Positions 51,868-61,027 of a DNA stretch of 64,000 bases are shown here, piece by piece. The stretch lies in contig NZ_JADEVE010000336.1 in NCBI RefSeq assembly GCF_016125955.1, forward strand, positions 62,001 to 126,000, given 5' to 3'. A program made the translations under genes and the position numbers. Below the pieces are notes generated by a model. It was not told the DNA's origin and did no database searches. It worked only from the letters and a program-made list of their open reading frames with translations. How positions within the stretch are numbered: position 1 is the first letter of the stretch; every line of letters begins with the position of its first letter. Source of the DNA: Acetomicrobium sp. S15 = DSM 107314 (GTDB taxonomy: Bacteria > Synergistota > Synergistia > Synergistales > Thermosynergistaceae).

Positions 51868-52992
51868 ATGCAAGAAACGAGGCCAAGGGATGGCCTAAAA
51901 ACGGATCCGCTTTTGTTTCTGATCCCGCTCGTCTTGAGCGTGATAGGGGTAGTGATGATCACGTCCGCTACCAGCTATTCATCTCTTGAGCGCTTCGGAT
52001 CGCCGTGGGTCTTGGGCTTAAAACAGCTCAAATGGCTCTCGGTATCTTTAATGGCTATGGTGATGGTCTATTCGGTCCCGCTGCATATGTGGAGAAAGAT
52101 AGCGCCCGTCTTGTGGTTGCTGGCATTAGCGGCTACGTGGGCTACCTTGTTTCCCGGAATCGGCAGGAGCGTCGGGGGAGCAAGGCGTTGGCTGAGCGTA
52201 GGAGGTTTTTCGTTCCAGCCCCTTGAGGCTCTTGCCCCAGCCTTTTCCATATACTTGGCTTTTATCATGAGCGAGAAATCTTCGAAGGGTAGGGCCTTTT
52301 TAAGATGCTTAACGGTAGCAGCTTTTTCCACACTCCCGCTCTTCTTCCAGCCGAACGCCGGCGGAGTATTGTTGATATTCACTCTGGCAATGGGCATATA
52401 CGTGATCAATCATGGTTGGCGTTACCCTATCTTGGCAGGTGGCATAATGGTGGCAGCTTTTTTGTGGCTGACGATAGCCGAGGAGTACAGGAGGCGGAGG
52501 TGGGTTGCATTTCTCGACCCGTGGAGCGACCCATTGGATAAGGGCTTTCAAATAATACAGGGACTTATTGCATTCGCCAACGGCGGCTTCTGGGGCGTCG
52601 GCTTGGGACGAGGCCTTCAAAAACTTCAATATCTTCCGGCGATGCATACGGATTACATCTTGGCCATTGTGGGGGAGGAAACAGGCCTCATCGGCACGAT
52701 GTCGCTCCTTTTGGTTTACGCGCTATTCTCTTGGAGGAGCTATTCTCTGTGGACAGCGTTGGATGATCCGTCTATGAAATCGCTGTTGTGGGGACTTATC
52801 CTCTCCTTGTTATTGCCTCTCTTCATCAACCTGGCTGGCGTACTCAAAATGGCCCCCCTTTCTGGGATGCCGCTTCCTTTTTTGAGTTATGGCGGCAGTT
52901 CGTTGCTTTTCATGTGGATGAGGGTAGGCATCATGTTGAAGATATCCTCCCAATTCAAAGCAAAAGAGCGGGTGGTCGACTTCTATGATTAA
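51868..52992 (+). CDS. ftsW: FtsW-type septal peptidoglycan polymerase
   Basis: A 374-residue SEDS-family protein with about ten membrane helices. GGARRWLSVGGFSFQPLE near residue 107, FQIIQGLIAFANGG near 230, AIVGEETGLIG and PLPFLSYGGSSLL near 340 are diagnostic. It polymerises lipid II glycans together with FtsI. ATG 51868 is chosen because GAGGAGG at 51854-51860 precedes it; an earlier TTG at 51844 lies in the murD end. Confidence 0.94.
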   Translation: MQETRPRDGLKTDPLLFLIPLVLSVIGVVMITSATSYSSLERFGSPWVLGLKQLKWLSVSLMAMVMVYSVPLHMWRKIAPVLWLLALAATWATLFPGIGRSVGGARRWLSVGGFSFQPLEALAPAFSIYLAFIMSEKSSKGRAFLRCLTVAAFSTLPLFFQPNAGGVLLIFTLAMGIYVINHGWRYPILAGGIMVAAFLWLTIAEEYRRRRWVAFLDPWSDPLDKGFQIIQGLIAFANGGFWGVGLGRGLQKLQYLPAMHTDYILAIVGEETGLIGTMSLLLVYALFSWRSYSLWTALDDPSMKSLLWGLILSLLLPLFINLAGVLKMAPLSGMPLPFLSYGGSSLLFMWMRVGIMLKISSQFKAKERVVDFYD

Positions 52993-54058
52993 CTTGTTGA
53001 TCGTGGCAGGGGGAACGGGAGGGCACATATGGCCATCTATAGCCTTCGGCCGGTGGGTTGAGCGCAATGCCGGCGCGAGGGTTACTTTCATCTGTGGCAA
53101 CAGACCGATTGAGCGCGAGATCTATTCGTGGGCCGGGGTAAATCCGATAATCCTGCCGCTCTCCGGATCGCCGCTTGGCAAGATGAAGGCTTTTGTTTCA
53201 AGGAGTGCGGATGCTGTGCTCTCTGCAATAAAGGCTTGGGAAATAATAAAAGAGACCGATGCAGACTTGTGTTTGCTTTTCGGCGGTTATGTTTCAGCAC
53301 CCTTCATTCTGGCCAGTCGGATCAAAGGGGTTAAAGCAGTCATACACGAGCAAAACGCCATCGCAGGAAGGGTAACACGCTTGGCGTGGCGAACGGGTAT
53401 TCCTGTCTTATCTGGCTGGAATCGCTGTAGGCCTTTCCCTCCCGGAACTTTTACGAGTGTGGGGATACCGGTCAGAAAGATAGAAGAGCTCGAAGCTGCA
53501 GAGGGGTGGAAGAGGCTGGGCTTGTCGGGGTCGCCCTTTAACCCTCCGAGGGTTTTAGTTATGGGAGGTTCCCTTGGAAGCGTTTCGTTGAAAGAAATCG
53601 CTATCGGGCTTTCCAGACGTCCGGAATTCACATCTTGGGGCTTTATTATCGTCGGATTTCCATCTACCCATGAAATGTTGCCCCAAAACGTGATATCCTT
53701 ACCTCGTGTATGGGATATATCGGCACTCTTCAGCCTGGCCTCGATAGCTATAGTTCGAGGCGGTGCCTCCACGCTCGCTGAGCTATTGGCTTATAAACTG
53801 CCAGCGATCGTTGTGCCGTGGAAAGAGGCTGTTGGAAACCATCAGGTCGAAAACGGGCGCTGTTTCGTAGAGCTCGGCGGCGGAAAAATGTGGACGGAAC
53901 GTGAACCGATCGAAAACCTTGCCGCCATGTTGCAGGAACTTGCAGAGATTACAGCGTCGGAAGCCAGGTGTTATGACGTTTATGAAACGGTTTGTAGCAA
54001 AATGTGGGGACGACTAATGTCTTTCTTTTCGTCGAAGGGAGAGGATTTTATTGTTTGA
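52985..54058 (+). CDS. murG: UDP-GlcNAc:lipid I transferase MurG
   Basis: A 357-residue GT28 glycosyltransferase with VAGGTGGHIWPSIAFG at the start, LLFGGYVSAPFILA and IHEQNAIAGRVTRLA in the N-domain and GGSLGSVSLKEIA and VRGGASTLAELLAYKLPAIVVPW in the C-domain. It makes lipid II on the inner face of the membrane. The usual SRxGA is RGGAST here. It overlaps ftsW and murC by 8 bases each. Confidence 0.95.
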   Translation: MINLLIVAGGTGGHIWPSIAFGRWVERNAGARVTFICGNRPIEREIYSWAGVNPIILPLSGSPLGKMKAFVSRSADAVLSAIKAWEIIKETDADLCLLFGGYVSAPFILASRIKGVKAVIHEQNAIAGRVTRLAWRTGIPVLSGWNRCRPFPPGTFTSVGIPVRKIEELEAAEGWKRLGLSGSPFNPPRVLVMGGSLGSVSLKEIAIGLSRRPEFTSWGFIIVGFPSTHEMLPQNVISLPRVWDISALFSLASIAIVRGGASTLAELLAYKLPAIVVPWKEAVGNHQVENGRCFVELGGGKMWTEREPIENLAAMLQELAEITASEARCYDVYETVCSKMWGRLMSFFSSKGEDFIV

Positions 54059-55520
54059 GTCTCTGGACGTGGAGACGTTGAAGAAAATAAAATCTGCGCA
54101 CCTTTTGGGCGTAGGTGGAGCTGGCATGAGCGGCCTTGCCTTGCTCCTGGAAGAGATGGGGCTTCGTGTGTCAGGGTGCGATGCCACCATAACGTGTTAT
54201 ACCCAAAAACTCAAAGAGAAAGGAATCGAAGTTGCGTTAGGACACGATGTGAGGCATTTAGACGAATATTCACCTGATCTCGTCATTTACAGCAGCGCTA
54301 TACCCGAAGGAAATGGCGAAATGAACAAAGCTATTGTCAGGGGAATACCAGTGATGAAACGAGCCGAGATCCTGAGTCTGATCTTTAATTGCAAACGTGG
54401 GATTGGCATAGCCGGAACTCACGGCAAGACCACTACCACCTCCATGATATCCATGATACTCGAGGTAGCGGGGTTCGAGCCCACGATGGCAATAGGCGGT
54501 GAGGTTACAGATATAGGCGGTAATGCGAAGTTGGGGAAAGGAGATTACATGGTCTGCGAACTCGACGAGAGCGATAGGGCCTTTGAACTGTTCCGTCCCG
54601 CTATGACCGTGATAACCAACATTGACTGGGACCATGTAAATATGTATTCATCCCTCCTGGAAGTCATCCACGTCTTTAAGCACTTTGTAAATTGTCGCAA
54701 AGATGGCGCCCCACTGATCCTTTGCGGGGAAGACAAAGGGACACAACTATTGATGGAGCATATCGACAGATCTAAGGGCAAGATCGTCACATACGGCTTT
54801 GGCAGCGGTTGGGATTGGGGGGCGAAGGAGCTGCACCCCAAATTTGGGGGAGGCATAAGTTGCATGGTTATGCGCAACGGCGCGGATGTTGGCGTGCTCG
54901 ATTTGGCCGTCTCGGGCGAACACAATGTCTTGAACGCCCTTGCGGCCTGCGCCGTAAGCTATGAGCTCGGCATTCCTTTCGAGGTGTGTCGGTCTGTCCT
55001 CGGATGCTTTAGGGGTGCGAAGAGGAGGCTACAGCACCTCGAGAATTACAATGGGATCGACTTCTTTGACGACTATGGTCACCATCCCAGAGAAATAGAG
55101 GCTACGCTTCGGGCCTTGAAGAGTATATTCCCTGGGCGTAGAATCGTCGTCATATTTCAGCCGCATCGTTATACAAGAACAGCTGCGATGTATAAGGAAT
55201 TCGCCAGGGTTTTGGCTGAGGTGGATTTCCTCCTTCTCATGCCTGTATATCCTGCTGACGAACGACCGATAGACGGCGTTTCATCGGAACTTATAGCACG
55301 CGAGCTGAGGGATAATCTAAACTTTCACAACCTCTTGACCTGTTATGGCGATGTGACCGAAGAAGATGCCATAGGAACCATTGGGGAATTTCTGGAAGCC
55401 GGCGACCTGCTCCTGACGCTCGGAGCGGGAGATGTCGATCTTTTTGGCGAAAGGGTTTTGGAAGCTGTGAAGGCAAAGGCTCACCTTGGTGCGCCAATAG
55501 CTGCGGGCACGAACACCTAA
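54051..55520 (+). CDS. murC: UDP-N-acetylmuramate--L-alanine ligase MurC
   Basis: A 489-residue Mur ligase with LLGVGGAGMSGLALLLEEMG at the start, GIAGTHGKTTTTSMI near residue 122, NIDWDHVNMYSS and FDDYGHHPREIEATLRAL near 340. It adds L-alanine to UDP-MurNAc. The TTG start at 54051 lies within the end of murG with GGAGAGGA upstream. murB, often fused or adjacent to murC, is absent; the next gene is the FtsQ-like gene, 15 bases downstream. Confidence 0.95.
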   Translation: MFESLDVETLKKIKSAHLLGVGGAGMSGLALLLEEMGLRVSGCDATITCYTQKLKEKGIEVALGHDVRHLDEYSPDLVIYSSAIPEGNGEMNKAIVRGIPVMKRAEILSLIFNCKRGIGIAGTHGKTTTTSMISMILEVAGFEPTMAIGGEVTDIGGNAKLGKGDYMVCELDESDRAFELFRPAMTVITNIDWDHVNMYSSLLEVIHVFKHFVNCRKDGAPLILCGEDKGTQLLMEHIDRSKGKIVTYGFGSGWDWGAKELHPKFGGGISCMVMRNGADVGVLDLAVSGEHNVLNALAACAVSYELGIPFEVCRSVLGCFRGAKRRLQHLENYNGIDFFDDYGHHPREIEATLRALKSIFPGRRIVVIFQPHRYTRTAAMYKEFARVLAEVDFLLLMPVYPADERPIDGVSSELIARELRDNLNFHNLLTCYGDVTEEDAIGTIGEFLEAGDLLLTLGAGDVDLFGERVLEAVKAKAHLGAPIAAGTNT

Positions 55521-55535
55521 GGGTCTTGGCAGTGG

Positions 55536-56306
55536 ATGTCGGCTCGTGGAGTCCTTTTGCTTACAGCTGTACTTTTAGGGTCACTCTTTCGCATAGAGGA
55601 AACATGCGGATGTCTGCGCTTGAAAGGCGTGGCGATTGTGCCACCTCATCGAGGCATGGAAGAGATACTGGGTCAAGAGCTAAAGGGATTGGAAGAACAC
55701 GTATGGCCCTTTGCTCTTTTCGATATGCCTCGGTTTGTGGAAAGGGTTGTATCGGTCTATCCGGTGGAGGCAAGTTGGGAAATCAGCGGATGGGGCAAAA
55801 TTGAAGTGCGCATAAAATCATTAGAACCATTTTGCGCAGTGGTATGGCGGGATCAACGATGGCTCGTGGCCAAGAATGGGAGGGTGTGGCGGTTTGACTT
55901 GCCGGAGTGGAGAGAGGTCGAGACATCCCAAGACAAAGCGCTTCCTTTGATCTACTGGGGAAGCGACATGCCGCCATTAATTTCTAAAGAAGACAAAGGC
56001 AGCGTTTATGCCTTGGCATTTTCGGTCGATAAGCTAACGCGATGGCTATCGGCGGTTGAGGAGACCAACCGAATGGGCGAGCTATCTTCGCTGAAATTCT
56101 ATCGTGCAGGGGGCGACGTATTTGTCGAGGTCAGGGTGAACCTGAGGGGGAGGGAAGTTGTTGTGCGCACGAGAGATGAGCCGGAGTCGTGGGGGGTTAT
56201 ATCCAAGGCGGCGTTGCAGCTCCTTTCGGAAAGTACGAAGGGGAACTTATTGCTCGATGCTTCATACAAAGATAAGATAATTTTGAAAGAAATTGCCATC
56301 CCGTGA
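55536..56306 (+). CDS. ftsQ: FtsQ/DivIB-like cell division protein
   Basis: A 256-residue protein with one N-terminal membrane helix (about 5-20). A POTRA-like region follows (about 25-100: LKGVAIVPP through WGKIEVRIKSLEPFCAVVW), then the WLVAKNGRVWRFD strand pair that opens the FtsQ beta domain. FtsQ holds FtsL and FtsB in the divisome. The name depends on domain order and its position between murC and ftsA; overall sequence identity to known FtsQ looks low. Its cytoplasmic N-terminus is only a few residues. Confidence 0.78.
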   Translation: MSARGVLLLTAVLLGSLFRIEETCGCLRLKGVAIVPPHRGMEEILGQELKGLEEHVWPFALFDMPRFVERVVSVYPVEASWEISGWGKIEVRIKSLEPFCAVVWRDQRWLVAKNGRVWRFDLPEWREVETSQDKALPLIYWGSDMPPLISKEDKGSVYALAFSVDKLTRWLSAVEETNRMGELSSLKFYRAGGDVFVEVRVNLRGREVVVRTRDEPESWGVISKAALQLLSESTKGNLLLDASYKDKIILKEIAIP

Positions 56307-56344
56307 CCTATTGTAAATAGGGCACAGGAAAGGGGCGTGTGAAT

Positions 56345-57646
56345 ATGTATGAAGATGTAGAAATTATAGCAGGCCTCGACCTGGGCACTTCAAAGATAGC
56401 TATTGTAGTGGCTGAAAGGGGAACCCGCAGCGGCGATGCCCAGATAATCGGAGTTGGGTGTGCCCCCTCTAAGGGCATACGCAAGGGAGTGATCGTGAAT
56501 TTAGAGCAGGCGGCAGAATCGGTTCGTCATGCTGTTGCAGATGCGGAGGCTATGATAGGCTTGAGTTTGCGGAATTTCACAGTGACCACCAGCGGATCCG
56601 AAGTTTCGAGTATTCGCTCAAAGGGGATGATATCGCTCGGACGGGCACCTCGTCAGGTTACCGAGCACGACTTAGAAAGGGTCATAGAGGCTGCACTTTC
56701 TGACGTTGTGGTGCCGAGTAATCATTGGAGTGTCCATGTCATGCCCGTCGGATTTGCCATAGATGGTCAGAAAGGAATAGATGATCCCTTGGGCATGACC
56801 GGCATTCGCCTGGAGGCCGAGGTCCAGTCCGTAGTAGTGCCGATGGCTGTGGTTCAAAATGTGATAAATTGCGTGGAGATGGCGGGTTACGCCGTGACAG
56901 GGTTGGTGTTGAAACCGTTAGCGAGCGCTCTTGGAGTTCTGTCTGCTGAGGAGGCCATCGCTGGGACCGCTGTAGTCGATGCGGGCGGAGGAACTACGAG
57001 CATTTCCGTCTACAGCGAAGGCAGCCCCCGGAAGTTGGGCGTGATACCCGTGGGTGGAGACCACATTACCAACGACATAGCCTGCACTCTTAAAATACCG
57101 ATAAGCAGGGCCGAGGAGATAAAGAAGGCCGTTTCCCTGGTGGAAGAGGGCGAGGTGCTCGAAGATGAGCTCGAATTTGAAGTGAGGGGGAAGAGCTACT
57201 CTTGTACTGTAGGGGAAGTGCTTGAGGTTATAGCGTGTCGCATGGAGGAGCTGTTCGGGACGCTCATCAGGAGGGAACTGGAGGAGTGCGACGTTTCCCT
57301 CTTGCCCGGTGGGATCGTGCTAACCGGGGGCGTCTCTTTGATGCCCGGCTTAGATGAATACGTGGCAGAACTGCTGGATTGTCCGGTGCGCATCGCACCA
57401 CCTCTCGATGAGCAGCGCATGCCACCGGGGAAGAACGATTCTTCCTTTGCCTCTGCTGCCGGCATCATTCGCTATGTCTTGGAAAGAGAACGGAATCCAT
57501 TTCGATACCTGAGCCCTTCGCTGGAACTCGCAGTAGATCGGAGCATTCAGAAGAGCAAGAAGGGTTTGTCCAGAAGGAGGGAACCAGCCTATTCCGTTCA
57601 AAAGGCTTGGGGTTCTATTAAAAAATCGCTAAAGGAGCTCTTTTAG
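56345..57646 (+). CDS. ftsA: cell division protein FtsA
   Basis: A 433-residue actin-like ATPase with AGLDLGTSKIAIVVAE at the start, an SHS2-type 1C insertion (about 85-160), VVDAGGGTTSISVYSEG near residue 210 and GIVLTGGVSLMPGL near 325, and a C-terminal amphipathic helix (AWGSIKKSLKELF) for membrane binding. FtsA anchors FtsZ. ATG 56345 is 9 bases from AAAGGGG; GTG 56339 is the other option. ftsZ follows after 22 bases. Confidence 0.95.
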   Translation: MYEDVEIIAGLDLGTSKIAIVVAERGTRSGDAQIIGVGCAPSKGIRKGVIVNLEQAAESVRHAVADAEAMIGLSLRNFTVTTSGSEVSSIRSKGMISLGRAPRQVTEHDLERVIEAALSDVVVPSNHWSVHVMPVGFAIDGQKGIDDPLGMTGIRLEAEVQSVVVPMAVVQNVINCVEMAGYAVTGLVLKPLASALGVLSAEEAIAGTAVVDAGGGTTSISVYSEGSPRKLGVIPVGGDHITNDIACTLKIPISRAEEIKKAVSLVEEGEVLEDELEFEVRGKSYSCTVGEVLEVIACRMEELFGTLIRRELEECDVSLLPGGIVLTGGVSLMPGLDEYVAELLDCPVRIAPPLDEQRMPPGKNDSSFASAAGIIRYVLERERNPFRYLSPSLELAVDRSIQKSKKGLSRRREPAYSVQKAWGSIKKSLKELF

Positions 57647-57668
57647 GGCATTTGAGGAGGGGTCTTCG

Positions 57669-58811
57669 ATGGACCTGTTTGAGATCGAAGGTGCGAAACA
57701 ACTTTTCAGGGAAAAGATCAAAGTGGTCGGTGTGGGAGGAGGAGGTTGCAATGCCCTCAACCACATCATCGCAAGCAATGTGCAGGGCGTCGAATTCATT
57801 GCCGCCAACACGGACATAGCCCATTTGGATCAGAGCCTCGCGGAGAAAAAACTTATACTGGGCAGGGAGTTGACGCGCGGTCATGGCGCGGGCGCCAACC
57901 CAGAAATCGGGATGAAAGCAGCGAAAGAGTCCATAGACGATATCAAGGAATGTCTGAAAGAAGCTGATATGGTATTCCTCGCCACCGGCATGGGAGGGGG
58001 TACAGGAACAGGTGCCACTCCCATAATAGCTGAGGTGGCAAAAGAAATGGGCGCTTTGGTGGTTGCTGTCGCCACCAAGCCGTTCTTTTTTGAAGGGCGC
58101 ACTCGCATGTCTCAGGCTTTAATGGGGATAGAGAATCTAAAGAGTAAGGTGGATGCCCTCATCGTGATTCCCAACGACAAACTCTTTGAAATAGCTGACG
58201 CCAAGATGCCGCTACCGGATGCCTTCAAACTGGTCGATGAAGTGCTGCGCCAGGCCGTCCAGGGGGTCACAGATCTCATCTTGCGTCCGGGGCTGGTCAA
58301 TGTAGATTTTGCTGATGTCAAAGCGGTTATGAGCAATGCTGGTGCTGCAATAATGGGTATTGGCGAGGGGCGAGGGGAGACGCGAGCTACCACCGCCGCC
58401 ATGGCAGCTATTAACAGTCCTCTGATGGAAGTGCCAATGAGAGGAGCGAAAGGGTTGTTGTTCAACATAACGGGTGGGTCCACCGTGAGCATACACGAGA
58501 TAAAGGAGGCCGCCCAGGTGATCACCGAAGCAGCTGACGAAGACGCCACGATCATATGGGGGCATGTGCTCTCTTCTGATTCCGATGACAAGCTGCAGAT
58601 CACCGTCATAGCCACGGGGTTTTCGACAACGGAGGTCGCCTCTTCGAGGAGCGCAAAGCGCCGCAGCCGCCTCTCGCTGGAGGAAACCGATGCCAGGGCG
58701 ACGCCTGAGGAGGATCTATTTCGCTTGAGCGGTGCTCCTCTCAACCATCTTGACATTCCCTCGGTCATACGGCGCAAACGCTCTAAAGACAGAGCTGGGG
58801 GATCCGCTTGA
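57669..58811 (+). CDS. ftsZ: cell division protein FtsZ
   Basis: A 380-residue tubulin-like GTPase with GVGGGGCNALNHII near residue 21, the tubulin signature GGGTGTG at 109-115, VNVDFADVKAVM and a conserved C-terminal tip (LDIPSVIRRKR) that binds FtsA. It polymerises to form the division ring. The acidic-to-basic linker (about 325-365) is variable. A GAGGAGG precedes the ATG. The next gene begins on the base after the stop. Confidence 0.97.
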   Translation: MDLFEIEGAKQLFREKIKVVGVGGGGCNALNHIIASNVQGVEFIAANTDIAHLDQSLAEKKLILGRELTRGHGAGANPEIGMKAAKESIDDIKECLKEADMVFLATGMGGGTGTGATPIIAEVAKEMGALVVAVATKPFFFEGRTRMSQALMGIENLKSKVDALIVIPNDKLFEIADAKMPLPDAFKLVDEVLRQAVQGVTDLILRPGLVNVDFADVKAVMSNAGAAIMGIGEGRGETRATTAAMAAINSPLMEVPMRGAKGLLFNITGGSTVSIHEIKEAAQVITEAADEDATIIWGHVLSSDSDDKLQITVIATGFSTTEVASSRSAKRRSRLSLEETDARATPEEDLFRLSGAPLNHLDIPSVIRRKRSKDRAGGSA

Positions 58812-60335
58812 TTGATTCGCCCTGACCTTGAAACGGCAGGAAGGCGCAGCCGGTTTTTTACCTGGGAGCCATTTCGCAGAGAAGAGACCACACTCTTCGA
58901 TCTTCAGACCGGCGGAAGCATCCCGTGGGCATTGCTCTATCCATCCTCGTATGAAGTAGGCATGTCCAATCTGGGGCTTCATTACATCTTTTTCGGACTT
59001 AAACAGAATGGCATGGGTGTCGAACGAGTTTTCCTGAGTCCTTCATCGCTATCTGTCGATGGGGGGAGGCGTCTCCGCGACTTCGCTGTAATAACTGCGA
59101 GCGTCGCCTATGAAGTCGATGTCTTAGCCTTGACGAGGATCCTCGGCAGAGAAAAAATCCCGCTGTCTTGGGATGAAAGAGCAAAAACGGATGGCCCCAT
59201 TATAGGCATAGGAGGAGCGCTTACCTATATAAATCCGCTCATCTTTTCCGGTTTGGCCGACTTTGTGGTCCTCGGGGATGGAGAGACAGCATTGCGAGCG
59301 GTTGTAAAAGCAGTGCGCGAGGCGATGCCATACAGCCGTAGGGACAAGCTATGGGCCGATCTTTCAGACCATCCGTCCATTTACGTTCCGGCTGTCCATA
59401 ACACCCTCATTGATAACGGAGTGGAATTGGGCAAGGTGCGTGGCCATTGTCCAAGCTTGGGAGATCTCTTAGGACATAGCCTTTGGCTCACGCCGCATGC
59501 CGCCTTCGGAAAGACTTTGTTGGTTGAGCTTCAGCGGGGGTGTGCGAGACGATGTCCATATTGCACAATCCCTGCCTGCTTTGGGAGTGATAGAAAACAA
59601 CCTGTTGAAATTGTCAAAGAAAAAATCGAGGCGCTGCAGCGCCGCTTTTCCTTCGATCGGGTTGGCTTGGTTACTCCCGAGGCAAGCGATTATCCTTATC
59701 TCGACGACCTACTGGACTTTCTTGAAGGTTTAAACTGCAGCGTATCCTTTGCCTCTCTGAGGCTGGACGCCTTGACATCTAAAATGGTGCGAGCGCTCGT
59801 TGCGGGCGGCAGGCGCGGTTTGACTGTGGCACCGGAGTGCGGCAGCGATGCCCTGCGATACTCGCTGGGAAAGCCTTTCTCCAATGATACGATAATAGAA
59901 ACCCTAAGTATGGCTGCGGATGAAGGCGTGCGCTCCGTGAAGTTATACTTCATGGTGGGTCTTCCTGGCGAAAGAGACGAAGATGTTGCTCAGATAGCTG
60001 ACTTGGCGCGATCGATACGCGATTCTGCTCGCCTGAAAGTCGTACTTGCCGTCAACCTTTTTGTGCCTAAGCCGCATACGCCGTGGTCTGGGGCCGCTTT
60101 TTTGGGACAAAGAGAAGGCAAACGGCGCCTCGCGCTCCTCAAAAAAGCCCTGCGAGGAGACAGCAAAGGCATAGAAGTCAGGGAGGGAGGAGTAAGAGAG
60201 GCAGCTGTCGAATATCGGCTGACCTGGGCTACGCTTCAAGATGGCGTTTGCCTGGCAACAAAGGGGAGGTTTTGCGATTGCTTCCCAAATGCGAGAGAAA
60301 CGACGATGGAATTGTCCTCGCTCGGCCTCTCTTGA
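58812..60335 (+). CDS. radical SAM protein with N-terminal B12-binding-like domain
   Basis: A 507-residue radical SAM enzyme. The N-terminal part (about 30-190, LLYPSSYEVGMSNLGL and IIGIGGALTYINPLIFSGLADFVVLGDGE as two separate motifs) has the Rossmann pattern of cobalamin-binding-like domains. The radical SAM core has ELQRGCARRCPYCTIPA with the CxxxCxxC cluster ligands near residue 245, then VAPECGSDALR and YFMVGLPGERDED. It belongs to the family found next to TIGR03936-type proteins, whose substrate is not known. TTG 58812 directly follows the ftsZ stop. It may be co-transcribed with ftsZ. Confidence 0.8.
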   Translation: MIRPDLETAGRRSRFFTWEPFRREETTLFDLQTGGSIPWALLYPSSYEVGMSNLGLHYIFFGLKQNGMGVERVFLSPSSLSVDGGRRLRDFAVITASVAYEVDVLALTRILGREKIPLSWDERAKTDGPIIGIGGALTYINPLIFSGLADFVVLGDGETALRAVVKAVREAMPYSRRDKLWADLSDHPSIYVPAVHNTLIDNGVELGKVRGHCPSLGDLLGHSLWLTPHAAFGKTLLVELQRGCARRCPYCTIPACFGSDRKQPVEIVKEKIEALQRRFSFDRVGLVTPEASDYPYLDDLLDFLEGLNCSVSFASLRLDALTSKMVRALVAGGRRGLTVAPECGSDALRYSLGKPFSNDTIIETLSMAADEGVRSVKLYFMVGLPGERDEDVAQIADLARSIRDSARLKVVLAVNLFVPKPHTPWSGAAFLGQREGKRRLALLKKALRGDSKGIEVREGGVREAAVEYRLTWATLQDGVCLATKGRFCDCFPNARETTMELSSLGLS

Positions 60336-60388
60336 AAGCTTTAAAACGGCTTAATGAAAGCCATGACGTATTTTAGGAGGGATCATAA

Positions 60389-61015
60389 ATGAAAAGAAGG
60401 GATAAACGCTATAGAGAACAGCGCTTGATGTTCGCCTTCGGGCAGATCATGCTACCCCTCGTCGGCATAGTTGCAGTAGCCATTTTGATCTTGGGCATAA
60501 AGATGTTTTTCTTGCCGCCAAAGAGTGGGGACACGTCGAGGCCGGCGGTCAAACAAGAGGAACCCGTGTCCGCCTCCGTGCCTAAGCAGAATAGCGTTCC
60601 TTCGTCATCCGCTGCTAAAGAAGCGCCGAAGGGAAAAGTTGTGATGGCGGTGCCGGTCGGCAAAGCTCCCGCTACGGAGCAGGGCGTAAGCCCGTCCAAA
60701 GCTGAACCGCCTACGCCGTCAAACATCGCCACGAGTAAGACAACATCCGCTGTTGCGCCACCCGCTACCTCTGCGGCCAAGGAGACGAAGTGGTGCGTTC
60801 AGGTTGGTTCCTTTACAGAAAGGGCAAGGGCGGAGAGCGTGATGCGGTCTTTGAAGGAGAAAGGGTACAACGGGCTAATCGCACAAGTTGAAGTCTCTGG
60901 CAAGACGTACTTCAGGGTCAGAGTGCCGGCGGGCAACTCCAGAGAAGAAGCCAACGCCTTGGAGAACAAGCTCAATGGCGACGGATTTCCCACGCTGGTA
61001 ACCCCGATGAACTGA
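60389..61015 (+). CDS. SPOR-domain membrane protein
   Basis: A 208-residue protein with a basic cytoplasmic N-terminus, one membrane helix (about 20-41), a Pro/Ala/Ser/Lys-rich linker (about 45-130) and a C-terminal SPOR domain (about 133-208, WCVQVGSFTERARAESVMRSL). SPOR domains bind denuded septal glycan, so it probably sits at the division site, which agrees with its place after ftsZ. GGAGGG precedes the ATG. It is similar in plan to FtsN/DamX, but I would not use those names. Confidence 0.85.
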   Translation: MKRRDKRYREQRLMFAFGQIMLPLVGIVAVAILILGIKMFFLPPKSGDTSRPAVKQEEPVSASVPKQNSVPSSSAAKEAPKGKVVMAVPVGKAPATEQGVSPSKAEPPTPSNIATSKTTSAVAPPATSAAKETKWCVQVGSFTERARAESVMRSLKEKGYNGLIAQVEVSGKTYFRVRVPAGNSREEANALENKLNGDGFPTLVTPMN

Positions 61016-61027
61016 AAGCAAAAGACT

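Noticed and set aside
58112-58891. Minus-strand 259-residue open frame in ftsZ
   Set aside because: It is antisense to ftsZ with no ribosome binding site or family resemblance.
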